Assembly: GCA_021846325.1 (NCBI GenBank)
Contig: JAJZBX010000001.1
Span: 186,001 to 250,000, forward strand
Direction of reading: 5' to 3'
DNA length: 64,000 nucleotides
Source of the DNA: Actinomycetes bacterium
GTDB taxonomy: Bacteria > Actinomycetota > Acidimicrobiia > Acidimicrobiales > RAAP-2
The notes under the pieces are model-generated. The model worked only from the letters and a program-made list of their open reading frames with translations. It did not search any database and was not told where the DNA came from. A program made the translations under genes and the position numbers. Of the stretch, positions 8,480 through 18,694 are shown piece after piece. The first letter of the stretch is position 1; each line of letters begins with the position of its first letter.

Positions 8480-9441
8480 GTGAAGCCAACGGTTCCGCCG
8501 CCGACGTCGTGGACGTGACCGTTCCCGCGGGCCTGCACGGCGTGCGCTGTGACCGGGCGCTGGCGATGCTCAGCGGACAGTCGCGGACCGTGGTCGCTTC
8601 GGCCGTGGCGGCGCGACGGGTATCGCTCGACAACGTCGTCGTGGTCAAGCCGTCGACACCGCTGGTCGCCGGGCAACGACTGGTCGCCGAGCTCCCCGGA
8701 TCCGATGACGGCTCGGTCGCGGCCGACGACTCGGTCGTCGTCGAGGTCGCGGCGGAGTCCACCGACTACGTCGTCATCAACAAGCGGGCCGGCCAGGTGG
8801 TGCATCCGGGAGCCGGCCAGCGCACGGGGACCCTGGTGGCCGGTTTACTCGCCCGATATCCGGAACTCGAGCGTTTGCGCGGGGACGGTCCGTGCGAGCC
8901 GGGCCGCCCAGGTATCGTGCATCGGCTCGACAAGGGAACATCCGGGTTGCTCGTCGTCGCTCGAACCCCACGCGGCTACCACGCCCTGCGCGACGAACTG
9001 GCGCGTCGAGGCGTGGAGCGGGTCTACCTGGGTCTCGTCGAGGGTCATCTACCTGAATCGAGTGGTGTGATCGAGGCACCGATCGGGCGATCGACGAGTA
9101 CGCCGACCAAGATGGCGATTCGCGCCGATGGTCGGCCGGCGCGCACTCGCTATGACGTCACGGCACGTTTGGTCGAACCGCGAACGACGTTGCTGCGCCT
9201 GCGACTCGAAACGGGTCGCACGCACCAGATTCGCGTACACGCGGCCTCGATCGGTCACCCCGTCGTGAACGATCTGCGTTACGGGCATCGGCGCGACCAC
9301 CGACTGGCCGAGGGGCGGCTTTTCCTGCACGCCACGCGGATCGGCTTCCACGACCCGTCCAGCGGTGAGTGGATCACCGTTGACGCTGCGCTACCCGACG
9401 ATCTCGCCGCCATCGTGGCGACGCCAGTGACCGGTGATTAG
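8476..9441 (+). CDS. rluD: RluA/RluD-family 23S rRNA pseudouridine synthase
   Basis: Converts specific uridines in 23S rRNA to pseudouridine. The product is 321 residues. An N-terminal S4 RNA-binding domain (about 15-75) is followed by the catalytic domain with INKRAGQVVHPG, HRLDKGTSGLL (catalytic Asp D152) and GRTHQIRVHAA. The ATG at 8476, coupled to lspA by a four-base overlap, is preferred to the upstream ATG at 8425. The lspA-rluD pair is standard in Gram-positive genomes. RluD is the likeliest member, but RluA or RluC specificity cannot be excluded. Confidence 0.92.
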   Translation: MSEANGSAADVVDVTVPAGLHGVRCDRALAMLSGQSRTVVASAVAARRVSLDNVVVVKPSTPLVAGQRLVAELPGSDDGSVAADDSVVVEVAAESTDYVVINKRAGQVVHPGAGQRTGTLVAGLLARYPELERLRGDGPCEPGRPGIVHRLDKGTSGLLVVARTPRGYHALRDELARRGVERVYLGLVEGHLPESSGVIEAPIGRSTSTPTKMAIRADGRPARTRYDVTARLVEPRTTLLRLRLETGRTHQIRVHAASIGHPVVNDLRYGHRRDHRLAEGRLFLHATRIGFHDPSSGEWITVDAALPDDLAAIVATPVTGD

Positions 9442-9459
9442 CGACGTCGGCGCAGGGAT

Positions 9460-10311
<852 letters not shown>

Positions 10312-10375
10312 AACCCGCTCCTCGTCACAGTTCCAGCGCCAGCGCCGGGGATATTTCTCCTACTGACGCATAACT

Positions 10376-10381
10376 AATTTA
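10376..10381 (-). promoter_or_regulatory. Putative -10 (TAAATT) of the sigma-factor gene
   Basis: On the minus strand TAAATT lies about 65 bases before the sigma ATG in the most AT-rich stretch of the neighbourhood (10312-10462). No certain -35 was found. Confidence 0.35.
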
Positions 10382-10462
10382 CCACACCAGTAAACCCGTA
10401 GCGAGAACGGTATTCCCGGATTTGAAGCCAGGCTTGAGTGAACCGTGAGAATTGGCTAAATA

Positions 10463-10912
10463 TCAGGCGCTGTGGGTGCGACGAAGCGGCTGGAGACCGC
10501 GCGCTTGGGCGACCATGTCGGCGAGCGTATAGCTCGCCAAGTGTTCGCGCATGTGCGAGCCCACGTCTGCCCAGACACCCAAGAGCACGCACTGTCCCTC
10601 GTGGTCACAGGCGCCGTCTTGGTGTGGGGGACCGAAGTCGCCGGCCACGATTGGCCCGTCGACCGCGGAAACGACCTCGGCGAGCGTAATGGTTTCCGCA
10701 GTTCGGGCCAGCACGTAGCCGCCACCGACGCCCCGTTTGGACCGAACGAGCCCCACGCTCTTGAGCGCCAGCAGGATTTGCTCCAGGTAGGGCTGGGGGA
10801 GTCCGGTGCGCTCGGCCAGGTCGCGGACCGACGTCGGGACCGCGGGACTTTCGTGCAGCGCCAGGCTGAGTAGCGCACGACTGGCGTAGTCACCTCGCGT
10901 TGAGACTCTCAC
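10463..10912 (-). CDS. Rrf2-family transcriptional regulator
   Basis: Winged-helix Rrf2 protein of 149 residues with the family start MRVSTRGDYASRALL, recognition helix about 38-52 and wing RGVGGGY. IscR/NsrR-type members bind an Fe-S cluster through C-x5-C-x5-C. Here C102-x5-C108 is present but the third position is Trp (W114), so a classical three-Cys cluster is unlikely unless another ligand is used. A redox, nitric-oxide or Fe-S role is inferred from the family. It is divergent from bpa across a 68-base gap, so it may control bpa as well as itself. Confidence 0.92.
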   Translation of the reverse strand: MRVSTRGDYASRALLSLALHESPAVPTSVRDLAERTGLPQPYLEQILLALKSVGLVRSKRGVGGGYVLARTAETITLAEVVSAVDGPIVAGDFGPPHQDGACDHEGQCVLLGVWADVGSHMREHLASYTLADMVAQARGLQPLRRTHSA

Positions 10913-10918
10913 GGCTTC

Positions 10919-10924
10919 AGTGTA
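10919..10924 (-). promoter_or_regulatory. Putative -10 (TACACT) of the Rrf2 gene, leaderless-type
   Basis: The minus-strand TACACT is followed by 6 bases and the GTG start, the leaderless spacing. Confidence 0.5.
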
Positions 10925-10980
10925 GTGATGGCGACTCGTGGGCGCCGACGCGTACCGTCACCAACATCTGGCACACTGCA

Positions 10981-11466
10981 ATGGTGGAAGAAGACCAAAA
11001 CCAGAACGTAACCGTCGACCCAGACGCCGTCTTGCCCCCCGGGGCAACGGGTGACGAGAACGGCGAGGCAACCGATTTCATCAGCCAGCCCGCCAAGGTC
11101 ATGCGCATCGGCGCCATGGTCAAGACGCTCTTGGACGAGGCCCGCAGCGCGCCGTTGGACGAGGCCGGGCGGGGCCGATTGCGCGAGATCTACGAGACGT
11201 CAATTCGTGAGCTCTCCGGCGCGCTCTCGAACGACCTCGCCGACGAACTCGCGCGCATGGCGATGCCCTTCGCCGCGGAGATCCCCTCGGAGTCCGAACT
11301 GCGTATTGCCCAGGCCCAGCTGGTCGGTTGGCTCGAGGGCCTCTTTCACGGAATCCAGGCGTCGCTCTTCGCCCAACAGGCGGCCGCGGCTGCCCAACTC
11401 GAGAAGATGCGCGAGCGCTCGCTCAATCCGGGGGCCACCGAGCCACGATCGGGAACCTACCTGTGA
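10981..11466 (+). CDS. bpa: Bacterial proteasome activator Bpa (DUF2587 family)
   Basis: ATP-independent ring activator that opens the actinobacterial 20S proteasome. The 161-residue product has a disordered acidic N-terminus of about 30 residues. A helical core follows (QPAKVMRIGAMVKTLLDEAR, RLREIYETSIREL, ELRIAQAQLVGWLEGLFHGIQ) and it ends in GTYL. The mycobacterial protein ends in a comparable GQYL, which docks into the proteasome alpha-ring, so the terminal motif supports the call. The ATG at 10981 gives the family length, and the upstream in-frame ATG at 10900 would run into the Rrf2 coding region. It has no clear ribosome site. No proteasome gene lies in the window. Confidence 0.85.
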   Translation: MVEEDQNQNVTVDPDAVLPPGATGDENGEATDFISQPAKVMRIGAMVKTLLDEARSAPLDEAGRGRLREIYETSIRELSGALSNDLADELARMAMPFAAEIPSESELRIAQAQLVGWLEGLFHGIQASLFAQQAAAAAQLEKMRERSLNPGATEPRSGTYL

Positions 11467-11511
11467 GGTCCGACACGCTCGAGAGGTCCGTCGAAGGGAA
11501 CCGCCTCGTCC

Positions 11512-14500
11512 ATGGCTGACGGATTCGTGCACCTGCACAATCACACCGAGTACTCGATGCTCGACGGTGCCGCCCGACTCGACGACCTCATCGGTGCGGC
11601 GGTCGACGATGGCCAACGCGCCATTGGCATCACCGATCACGGCAATCTGTACGGCGTTATCGACTTCTACCAGACGGCCCAGAAGTTTGGCGTCACCCCC
11701 ATCATCGGGCTCGAAGCGTACATGGCGGCCGAATCCCGGTTCGATCGCCCGGCGCGTCGGGGCAAGATCGACGACACCGGCGGCGATACCGAAGGTGGCC
11801 AGAAGCTCTACCACCACCTCACGCTGCTCGCGGTTACCAACGAGGGGTATCGGAACCTGCGATCGCTGTCCTCCCTAGCCTTCCTCGAGGGTTACTACTA
11901 CAAGCCCCGCCTCGACTGGGAGTTGCTGGAGCGGTACGCCAGCGGCGTGATCGCCACGTCGGGTTGCCTCGGCGGCGTGGTCCTGCAGGCGCTGATGCAC
12001 GATGACTACGCTCGAGCCAAGGCACTCGCGGGGCGACTCCAGACCATTTTTGGGCGTGAGAACTTCTACATCGAGCTCCAAGACCACGGACTCGCTGACC
12101 AGGCCCGAACCAATCCCCACCTGATCACGATCGCCAAGGAGATTGGCGCGCCGTTGCTGGCCACCAATGACTTGCACTACGTCCGACACGGCGACTACGA
12201 GATGCACGACGCGTTGCTCTGCATCGGCACGGGGTCGCTCGTCGCGGATCCTCATCGCTTCCGATTTCCGAGCGACCAGCACTACTTGAAGTCGGCCGCC
12301 GAAATGCGCTATCTCTTTCGCGACTACCCCGACGCGTGCGACAATACGCTCGCCATCGCCGAGCGCGCTGACGTCACGATCGAGTTCGACAACGACGCGT
12401 TGCCCGAATACCCTGTTCCGGCCGAGTTCAGCGGTGGCGCGCACAAGGATGAGGCGAATCGCTACTTGCGTGACCTGACGTATCGGGGGGCGCAGGATCG
12501 CTACGGCGCCGTCGCTGAGGAGGTGCAGCGACGACTCGACTACGAACTGGGCGTCATCGCCGATATGGGTTTCTCGGACTACTTCCTCGTGGTTTGGGAT
12601 CTCATCCGCCACGCGCGCGAACAAGGTATCCGCGTGGGCCCCGGTCGTGGCTCCGCCGCCGGCTGCTGCGTGGCGTACTGCCTGCGGATCGTCGACCTCG
12701 ATCCCATTCGCTACGGATTAATTTTCGAACGCTTCCTGAACCCCGGTCGTCGTCAGATGCCCGACATCGACATGGACTTCGACGAGCGATATCGGGGCGA
12801 CATGATTCGCTACGCCGCGGAGCGGTACGGGTCGGATCACGTGGCCCAAATTGTGACGTTCTCGACCATCAAGGCCCGCGCGGCCGTGCGCGACGCCGCG
12901 CGCGTCCTCGGGTACTCGCCCCAGCTCGGTGACAAGATTGCCAAAGCGATGCCACCCCTACTCATGGGGCAGGACCTGCCCCTCGAGGCGTGCTTTACCC
13001 CGACGGTGGGCTTTGAGAACCGTTTCGCCGAGGCCGCGGAACTACGCAAACTGTACGAGGACGACGACGAGGTGCACCGTATCGTCGACGTCGCCAAGGG
13101 GTTCGTTGACAAGCGTCGCCAAGACGGGATACACGCCGCCGCGGTGGTGATCACGAAGGAACCGATTCTCGACTACGTGCCCATCCAACGAAAGTCCGGT
13201 CCCAACGGCTCGGCCGACGACGCCCCGATCGTCACCCAGTACGAAGCCAGCGCCATCGAGAAACTCGGGCTGCTCAAGATGGACTTTCTAGGCCTGCGAA
13301 ACCTCGCGATCATCGAGCGCGCGATCGAGCACATTCGCCGCCGCCACGGTGTCGAGGTCGACATCGATCACGTACCGCTCGATGATCCGAAGGTCTACGA
13401 GATGCTTCGTCACGGCAACTCGATTGGGGTGTTTCAACTAGAAGGTGACAAGATGCGCCAACTCATGCGGCGTTTGGCCCCGACGAGCTTTGACGATATC
13501 GCGGCGCTGGTCGCGTTGTACCGACCCGGTCCGCTCAGCGAAAACGTGCACAACGATTTCGCCGATCGCAAGAATCATCGTCAGGACGTCCGCTACGATC
13601 ATCCGGACCTCGAAGAGATCCTCGGCGAGACCTACGGACTGATGATCTACCAAGAAGACATCATGCGAGTTGCGACGCGGATCGCCGGCTTTTCGATGAC
13701 CGAGGCGGACGACCTGCGCAAGGCTTGCTCGAAGAAGATCCGTGACATGATCACGGCCCAGCGCGCGAAGTTCGAAGACGGCGCCGAACGCATGGGATAC
13801 GGGCGCGAGCTCGGCACGGCGATCTTTAACAAGATCGAACCCTTCGCGGACTACGCCTTCAACAAGAGCCACGCCTACGGGTACGCCCTGATTGCCTACC
13901 AGAATGCGTGGCTGAAGGCGAACTACCCGGTCGAATACGTGGCGGCGTTGCTCACGTCGTTTCGCGACGACAAGGACAAGGCGGCCACGTACCTCAATGA
14001 GGCTCGCCAGATGGGCATCACGGTGGGGGTGCCTGACGTGAACCAGTCACTGGCCGATTACGCACCTAGTCAGCGCGATCCCCAAACAATCCTCTTCGGC
14101 ATGGCGGCGGTGCGCAACGTCGGTGAAGCCCTCGTGGAAAAAATCGTCAGTGAACGAGACGCCGGCGGCCCGTTTACATCGGTCTACGACTTCGTGCGCC
14201 GCGTCGATCCCGCGGTCCTGAATCGGCGCACGATGGAGTCGCTGGTCAAGGCCGGTACGTTCGACTCGCTCGGCGTGACGCGCATGGGCCTCTTGCTCGT
14301 CGTCGACGAACTCGTCGAGGTCACACTCAGTCGGCGCCGCGACCGATCGCTCGGCATTGCGACGCTGTTCTCGACGTTTGAGGGGCTCGACGGTGGCGCC
14401 GACTGGGAGGGAACGGAGCCGCTCATCAGCGACGTCGAATTCGACCAGTCGGTGAAACTCGACTTCGAGCGTGAGATGCTCGGCACTTATATTTCGGACC

Positions 14501-15072
14501 ATCCGCTCTACGCGGTCGCGGACGCGCTGGCCGCGCGAACCGACGGATCGATCGACTCGGTTCGCGAGCGGGCCGAAGAGCTGTCCCTGGCCGGACGACC
14601 GGTCACCATTGGTGGGTTGCTGGCCGAAGTGCAGGTCCGTACGACCCGAGCCGGTCAGCAGTACGCACGGGTCGTGGTGGAGGACCTCGGCGGTGCCCTG
14701 GAGGTCATCATCTCGGCGCGCAAGTTTGACGAGTTGAGCGGCTACCTGGCCAAGGACAACGTTGTCCTGCTGAAGGGTCGTATCGACTTGCGCGACGACG
14801 AGGTTCGCTTCAGCGTCCTTGATCTCACGATGCTGGCGCGCGACGGCGACGAAGGCGAACTGCGACTCGCGCTGCGTACCCAGGACCTGACCGCCCCGGC
14901 GATTGCCACGCTGCGTGAGATTCTCGCGCGCCACCCGGGCAAATCGCCGGTAATCGTGGAAACCGGCACCAGCGGTAAGGCGTTCAAGCTGGGTCCCGAG
15001 TTCAGCGTGAACATCGCGGCCGTGGTGGGCGATCTGCGCTCCGAATTTGGCCGAAACGTCATTCGGGCCTAG
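11512..15072 (+). CDS. dnaE: DNA polymerase III alpha subunit DnaE
   Basis: Replicative polymerase catalytic subunit of 1186 residues. An N-terminal PHP domain (HLHNHTEYSMLDGA, residues 7-20) has the metal-binding His residues kept in actinobacterial DnaE1, where PHP supplies 3'-5' proofreading. The palm contains PDIDMDFDERYRG (417-429), whose aspartates form the catalytic set. VFQLEGDKMRQL, KKIRDMITAQR and the FADYAFNKSHAYGYA finger element follow. A helix-hairpin-helix is near 880-920, and a C-terminal OB fold (TRAGQQYARVVVEDLGG) is near 1045. The start is 45 bases after bpa with only a weak AAGGGA site. Confidence 0.97.
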   Translation: MADGFVHLHNHTEYSMLDGAARLDDLIGAAVDDGQRAIGITDHGNLYGVIDFYQTAQKFGVTPIIGLEAYMAAESRFDRPARRGKIDDTGGDTEGGQKLYHHLTLLAVTNEGYRNLRSLSSLAFLEGYYYKPRLDWELLERYASGVIATSGCLGGVVLQALMHDDYARAKALAGRLQTIFGRENFYIELQDHGLADQARTNPHLITIAKEIGAPLLATNDLHYVRHGDYEMHDALLCIGTGSLVADPHRFRFPSDQHYLKSAAEMRYLFRDYPDACDNTLAIAERADVTIEFDNDALPEYPVPAEFSGGAHKDEANRYLRDLTYRGAQDRYGAVAEEVQRRLDYELGVIADMGFSDYFLVVWDLIRHAREQGIRVGPGRGSAAGCCVAYCLRIVDLDPIRYGLIFERFLNPGRRQMPDIDMDFDERYRGDMIRYAAERYGSDHVAQIVTFSTIKARAAVRDAARVLGYSPQLGDKIAKAMPPLLMGQDLPLEACFTPTVGFENRFAEAAELRKLYEDDDEVHRIVDVAKGFVDKRRQDGIHAAAVVITKEPILDYVPIQRKSGPNGSADDAPIVTQYEASAIEKLGLLKMDFLGLRNLAIIERAIEHIRRRHGVEVDIDHVPLDDPKVYEMLRHGNSIGVFQLEGDKMRQLMRRLAPTSFDDIAALVALYRPGPLSENVHNDFADRKNHRQDVRYDHPDLEEILGETYGLMIYQEDIMRVATRIAGFSMTEADDLRKACSKKIRDMITAQRAKFEDGAERMGYGRELGTAIFNKIEPFADYAFNKSHAYGYALIAYQNAWLKANYPVEYVAALLTSFRDDKDKAATYLNEARQMGITVGVPDVNQSLADYAPSQRDPQTILFGMAAVRNVGEALVEKIVSERDAGGPFTSVYDFVRRVDPAVLNRRTMESLVKAGTFDSLGVTRMGLLLVVDELVEVTLSRRRDRSLGIATLFSTFEGLDGGADWEGTEPLISDVEFDQSVKLDFEREMLGTYISDHPLYAVADALAARTDGSIDSVRERAEELSLAGRPVTIGGLLAEVQVRTTRAGQQYARVVVEDLGGALEVIISARKFDELSGYLAKDNVVLLKGRIDLRDDEVRFSVLDLTMLARDGDEGELRLALRTQDLTAPAIATLREILARHPGKSPVIVETGTSGKAFKLGPEFSVNIAAVVGDLRSEFGRNVIRA

Positions 15073-15099
15073 GGGCTGATGCCTACCGCGCGAGTCCCG

Positions 15100-15105
15100 T
15101 AGAAT
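15100..15105 (+). promoter_or_regulatory. Putative -10 (TAGAAT) before the gene at 15114
   Basis: TAGAAT with 8 bases to the ATG, a leaderless-type or near-leaderless start between dnaE and the next gene. Confidence 0.45.
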
Positions 15106-15113
15106 GGTGGCCT

Positions 15114-15785
15114 ATGGCGATGATGGTGACGACGAAAGATACGACGGCCTTGAGCGACGCGGAATTGGCCGAGATGGCCGATCTGTGCGTGGACCGCGAA
15201 CCCAATTTCGACATCGGCTTCCTGTCTAAGCAGCGCGAGGAATGGGTGCTGGTTACCCACGCCCGCGAAGGGTCAAAGCTGCGAGGCTATTCGTTCAGCA
15301 CGCTCGAGCGGATCGGCGGTACCCCGTCGCTGCTGATCGGCCTGTTGCTCGTTGATCGCAACGCGAAGGCGGATCAAACGCTCCGCGCCGTTCTGCACGA
15401 CCAGTTTCGTCGAGCCCTGCTGGCCTTTCCCGACGAAGACGTGCTGCTCGGCGCGCGGTTGTCGTCGCCCGACGGGTTTCGGGCGTTCGCGGGCCTCGAG
15501 GATGTTGTCCCACGGCAGGGCTACAAGCCAACCGGGGAAGATCGGGCGTGGGGCCGTCGACTGGCCAAGCGATTTGGCGCCGAGAAAGCGATCGACGACC
15601 ATACGTTCGTCATGAGCGTTCCGCTGGGACCGGTCGGCTGCCTCGACTACGTGACGTCCAAGGCGGCCCTGCCCGAGGGCGCCGAGGACTTTTTTGTCGG
15701 ACTCCGTCCCGACCAGGGGCAACGGCTGGTCGTCTTCGGTTGGGCGATGGCTGAAGCGCTCGCGTCGGGTAAGTTGCCCCGCTGA
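15114..15785 (+). CDS. Unrecognised protein, possibly acetyltransferase-fold
   Basis: A 223-residue soluble protein I cannot assign. The order of elements (DIGFLSKQREEWVLVTHAREG, then GYSFSTLERIGGTPSLLIGLLLVDR, then RRALLAFPDEDVLLGARL) loosely recalls a GNAT-like fold with a long central strand, but no clear acetyl-CoA loop (RxxGxG/A) is visible. It has no signal peptide or membrane segment. It probably has its own promoter and meets the next gene tail to tail, the two stop codons sharing the palindrome TGATCA. Confidence 0.75.
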   Translation: MAMMVTTKDTTALSDAELAEMADLCVDREPNFDIGFLSKQREEWVLVTHAREGSKLRGYSFSTLERIGGTPSLLIGLLLVDRNAKADQTLRAVLHDQFRRALLAFPDEDVLLGARLSSPDGFRAFAGLEDVVPRQGYKPTGEDRAWGRRLAKRFGAEKAIDDHTFVMSVPLGPVGCLDYVTSKAALPEGAEDFFVGLRPDQGQRLVVFGWAMAEALASGKLPR

Positions 15786-16505
15786 TCAGCCGCGAGGAAG
15801 CAGTCCCGTACAGCTCTTGTAGCAGTGTCCGTCAACCGGGCGCGACAGCGTGGTTAGCACGTACGCGGGTCGAAAGCCCAGAGATGTCGCGAGGTCCTTA
15901 CCCGCGAGTGACGCGCGGCGAGTGGCTTCCATGGTTCGAATGGCGTGGACGTCTTCGCACACCAGCCACACATCATCGCCGAACCAGCCAAATCGGACCC
16001 ACGTTGATCCGTCGTCGTGACGCCGCAGCAGCTGGGGGCCCCGATCGGCGGCGATGAGGGCCACGCTGGGTCGCTCGCCGCGAAACTCCCAGTAGGGGGC
16101 ACTCGGCCCGCGAAAGCCGAACAGTGGTCCATCGGCGGGCGTCACGAGGTCGGCGAGCCATTGGCGAATGCGGCGACCCCGGTAGGAGCCCAGACGACGA
16201 GGCAACTCGGCGATGGTGACGGCCTCGGGTTGGGCCAGGTCGGTGCGTTCGAGGTCGTCGGCTAACTGCCCCTCGACGACATCGAAGGAGACGAGGTCGG
16301 TCTCCACGCCCCGCGGCCAGGGTATGCGCCAGCGCACGATCGTTCGCGACGCGAGGTCCATCACCGTTGTTGATTCATTGGTGGATCCCAGGACCAGACC
16401 GTACATCGTCGAACCCGGTGTGAGGTCCACGCTCACGTGGTTCGGCATCCTCTCAACGAGTTGCTTGATGGCCCTGACGGCGGGGTCCCGGTTGAACAGC
16501 GCCAT
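15786..16505 (-). CDS. Unrecognised soluble protein
   Basis: A 239-residue protein with no recognised domain. It is Trp/Arg-rich (for example RWRIPWPRG, STWVRFGWFGDDVWLV) with two Cys in HCYKSC near the C-terminus. It begins one base inside the stop of the YyaL-like gene, so the two are co-transcribed and probably coupled. That is the only clue to its job. Confidence 0.7.
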   Translation of the reverse strand: MALFNRDPAVRAIKQLVERMPNHVSVDLTPGSTMYGLVLGSTNESTTVMDLASRTIVRWRIPWPRGVETDLVSFDVVEGQLADDLERTDLAQPEAVTIAELPRRLGSYRGRRIRQWLADLVTPADGPLFGFRGPSAPYWEFRGERPSVALIAADRGPQLLRRHDDGSTWVRFGWFGDDVWLVCEDVHAIRTMEATRRASLAGKDLATSLGFRPAYVLTTLSRPVDGHCYKSCTGLLPRG

Positions 16506-17695
16506 CAGCGTACCGAGTGGAGTTGGCGGTCAAGCTCGTCGATCGATGACGCCGGTCGCTGACAGACGCCGGCCCGACAGACGTACGCCACTCCCTCGGC
16601 TCGGGCCGCCAACAGGGGCGAGGATCCGGATCCCGAGACCAAAACGACATGTGACATTGATAACAATCGTACGTGCTCGGTCAGGTGGTTCGGAGGCCCC
16701 GGAATCACCACTTCTGTGCCGTCGAGGGCGAAGCCGGCGGCGTCGAGCAGGTCAACGACGGCGATGGGTTGGGTGTCGAGTACCTCAGCGGCCAGCGTCA
16801 CCAGTCGCTGAGCGACGAGCAGTGCCTCGGATCCATCGATGAGTCCGAGGCGGGCCAGGGCACGCGCACCTACGGCGTGACTTGAGGGCGTGGCGCCATC
16901 AAAGACTTCCTTGGGGCGCAGTGGCACGTCGGTGACCAGATCGCTCGAGCTGAAAAATCCAGCGCCAACGTTGGGATTGGCCGCCGACGGACGTGGTCCG
17001 TCCCAGTGGTGGTCCACGAGATAGGCCGCGTCGACGCGCGCGAGGCTCAGCCACTCCTCAGCACCCGTCCATTCGTACGCGTCAAGCTCAGCGTCAACGA
17101 GCCAGGCGACGTCAGCGGCGGTGGCGTACGCGCCGCGCTGGTCGATTCGATACCACGCCACACCATCCCAGTGGGTCAATCGCAGCGAGCGAAGCAGTGC
17201 GAGGCCCTCGTTCGCGTACGCGTCGTCGTAGGTGGCGAGCAACGCCGACGCCAACATGGCGTTCCACTCGAGCACCACCTTGTCGTCTCGGCTCGGCTGG
17301 GGGCGCGTCGAGCGATTCGCGCGCAACGCGCGCAGGGCCGGCGCAAGCCCATCTGGTACCGTGAACGGTTCGTCGGGCGCGAGCTGCGGCACCGAGCGGC
17401 CGTCGAGGTTACCCGGTGCCTCGATACACCAACGGTGCAGTGACGCATCGAGCAGTTCGAGACAGTCGTTGTCGCTCAGCGCCGCGAAGACCTCATCGGG
17501 AGTCCACGTGACGTGGGATCCTTCGACGCCACCGGCGTCGGCGTCGAGCGACGACGCGTACCCGTTGGCGACGGCAAACTCTCGTCGTACGAAGTCCAAC
17601 GTTTGCAGGGCCACGGTTCGCCACACCGTCGCGCGCGCTGCTCGACGGTGTGCGCGCAAGTACGTCCGAGCGAGCAGCGCTTGATCGCTCAACAT
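16505..17695 (-). pseudogene. YyaL/DUF255 protein, C-terminal part (separated by frameshift)
   Basis: A 396-residue frame starting MLSDQALLARTYLRAH, which is the middle of the six-hairpin glycosidase-like half of YyaL/DUF255 proteins. Homologous reading continues upstream of this ATG to about 17750 (VDANWRVPHFEK), where it joins the N-terminal frame after a one-base shift. It holds the alpha/alpha-toroid helices and ends near CRAGVCQRP. If the shift is a sequencing error, the full protein runs 18489 to 16505 at about 661 residues, the normal family size. If real, the gene is broken. Confidence 0.8.
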
Positions 17696-18489
17696 CTTTT
17701 CGAAGTGGGGAACCCGCCAGTTCGCGTCGACGCAGTATCGCGCGAAGGCCCCTCGATGTGGTCGTACAGGCCACTGCGACTCATGACGTCGAGGGTCCTC
17801 GCGACAGCGGACTGTGACGCGTCATCGAGTTCCTTGCACAGTGCGTCAACGTAACTCGGTCTCGGGAATTTCGGGGCCGAGCCGAAGCCACCTCCTTCAT
17901 CGCTTCGCGCTAGGAGGTCGTCGCGTAGCCGGCGACGCCACCGGTCGAGGTCCGGGGCGTCGTCTCGTGGCGCCAAGTGGTCGACGTAGGTCACCTCGCG
18001 GCGGATTGCGGCCTGTAGTTGGTCGGCCTGGCCCGTGACGAGGTCGCGTTGGGTGTGCCAGGCGTCTCGCACCGCGCTCAGCAGGCGCGTCATTCCTATC
18101 TGTCCGCCGCGATCGACCGGGGGATAGTAGGTGCCGGCGAGGAACGGGCGACCATCGGGCAAGAGGAACACCGACATCGGCCAGCCCCCCTGTCCGGTGA
18201 CGAGTTGGGTGGCGGCCATGTAGATCGTGTCGATGTCGGGTCGCTCCTCGCGGTCAACTTTTATCGACACAAAGTTGTCGTTCAGGATTGCCGCCACCTC
18301 GCGATCCTGGAACGACTCGTGTGCCATCACGTGACACCAGTGGCACGCGGCGTAGCCGATCGAAAGAAAGATCGGTCGGTCCAGTTCAGCCGCGCGCGCC
18401 AACGCATCGTTGCCCCACGGCCACCAGTCGACTGGGTTGTCGGCGTGTTGACGAAGGTAGGCCGAACTCGCGTGGCGGAGTCGATTCAC
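17689..18489 (-). pseudogene. YyaL/DUF255 thioredoxin-domain protein, N-terminal part (frameshifted)
   Basis: A 266-residue frame containing the thioredoxin-like domain of YyaL (spermatogenesis-associated protein 20 type). It has NPVDWWPWG, the active-site motif ACHWCHVMAHESF, VKVDREERPDID and GGWPMSVFLLPDG, then GGFGSAPKFPRP and SGLYDHIEG. At a run of four C on the plus strand (17749-17752) the frame slips. Adding one base restores FARYCVDANWRVPHFEKML, the expected continuation. It starts at GTG with a leaderless-type -10. The family function is poorly defined. Confidence 0.85.
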
Positions 18490-18495
18490 GTGTCG

Positions 18496-18501
18496 ATGCT
18501 A
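18496..18501 (-). promoter_or_regulatory. Putative -10 (TAGCAT) of the YyaL-like gene, leaderless-type
   Basis: Minus-strand TAGCAT, 6 bases, then the GTG start. Confidence 0.5.
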
Positions 18502-18694
18502 GGGCCCGACCCGCGTCGAGGCGACGGAGCTGCCCAGCGCCTCTTCGCCGGCACAACCGCTGCGCCGTTGCTCTGGATGCGCGATTGGCTCGGCGTGTTT
18601 TACGGTTCGTTGAACGGCGCTCGGTTCTTCTCGGTGCTAATCGCCGCTACCATCGGGTCGCCGCGATGAGCGCGACGTGAGGAGGACTGGCGAG

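Noticed and set aside
14047..14934. 295-codon minus-strand frame inside dnaE
   Set aside because: Antisense to the C-terminal part of a complete DnaE, with no motif and no ribosome site.
15061..15113. GGGGCTGAT-like start resembling a tmRNA 5' end
   Set aside because: The match is only a few bases, and no tag-reading frame or 3' acceptor half follows.
18019..18669. 216-codon plus-strand frame over the YyaL-like gene
   Set aside because: Most of it is antisense to the thioredoxin domain. The last 30 codons in the gap have no ribosome site.
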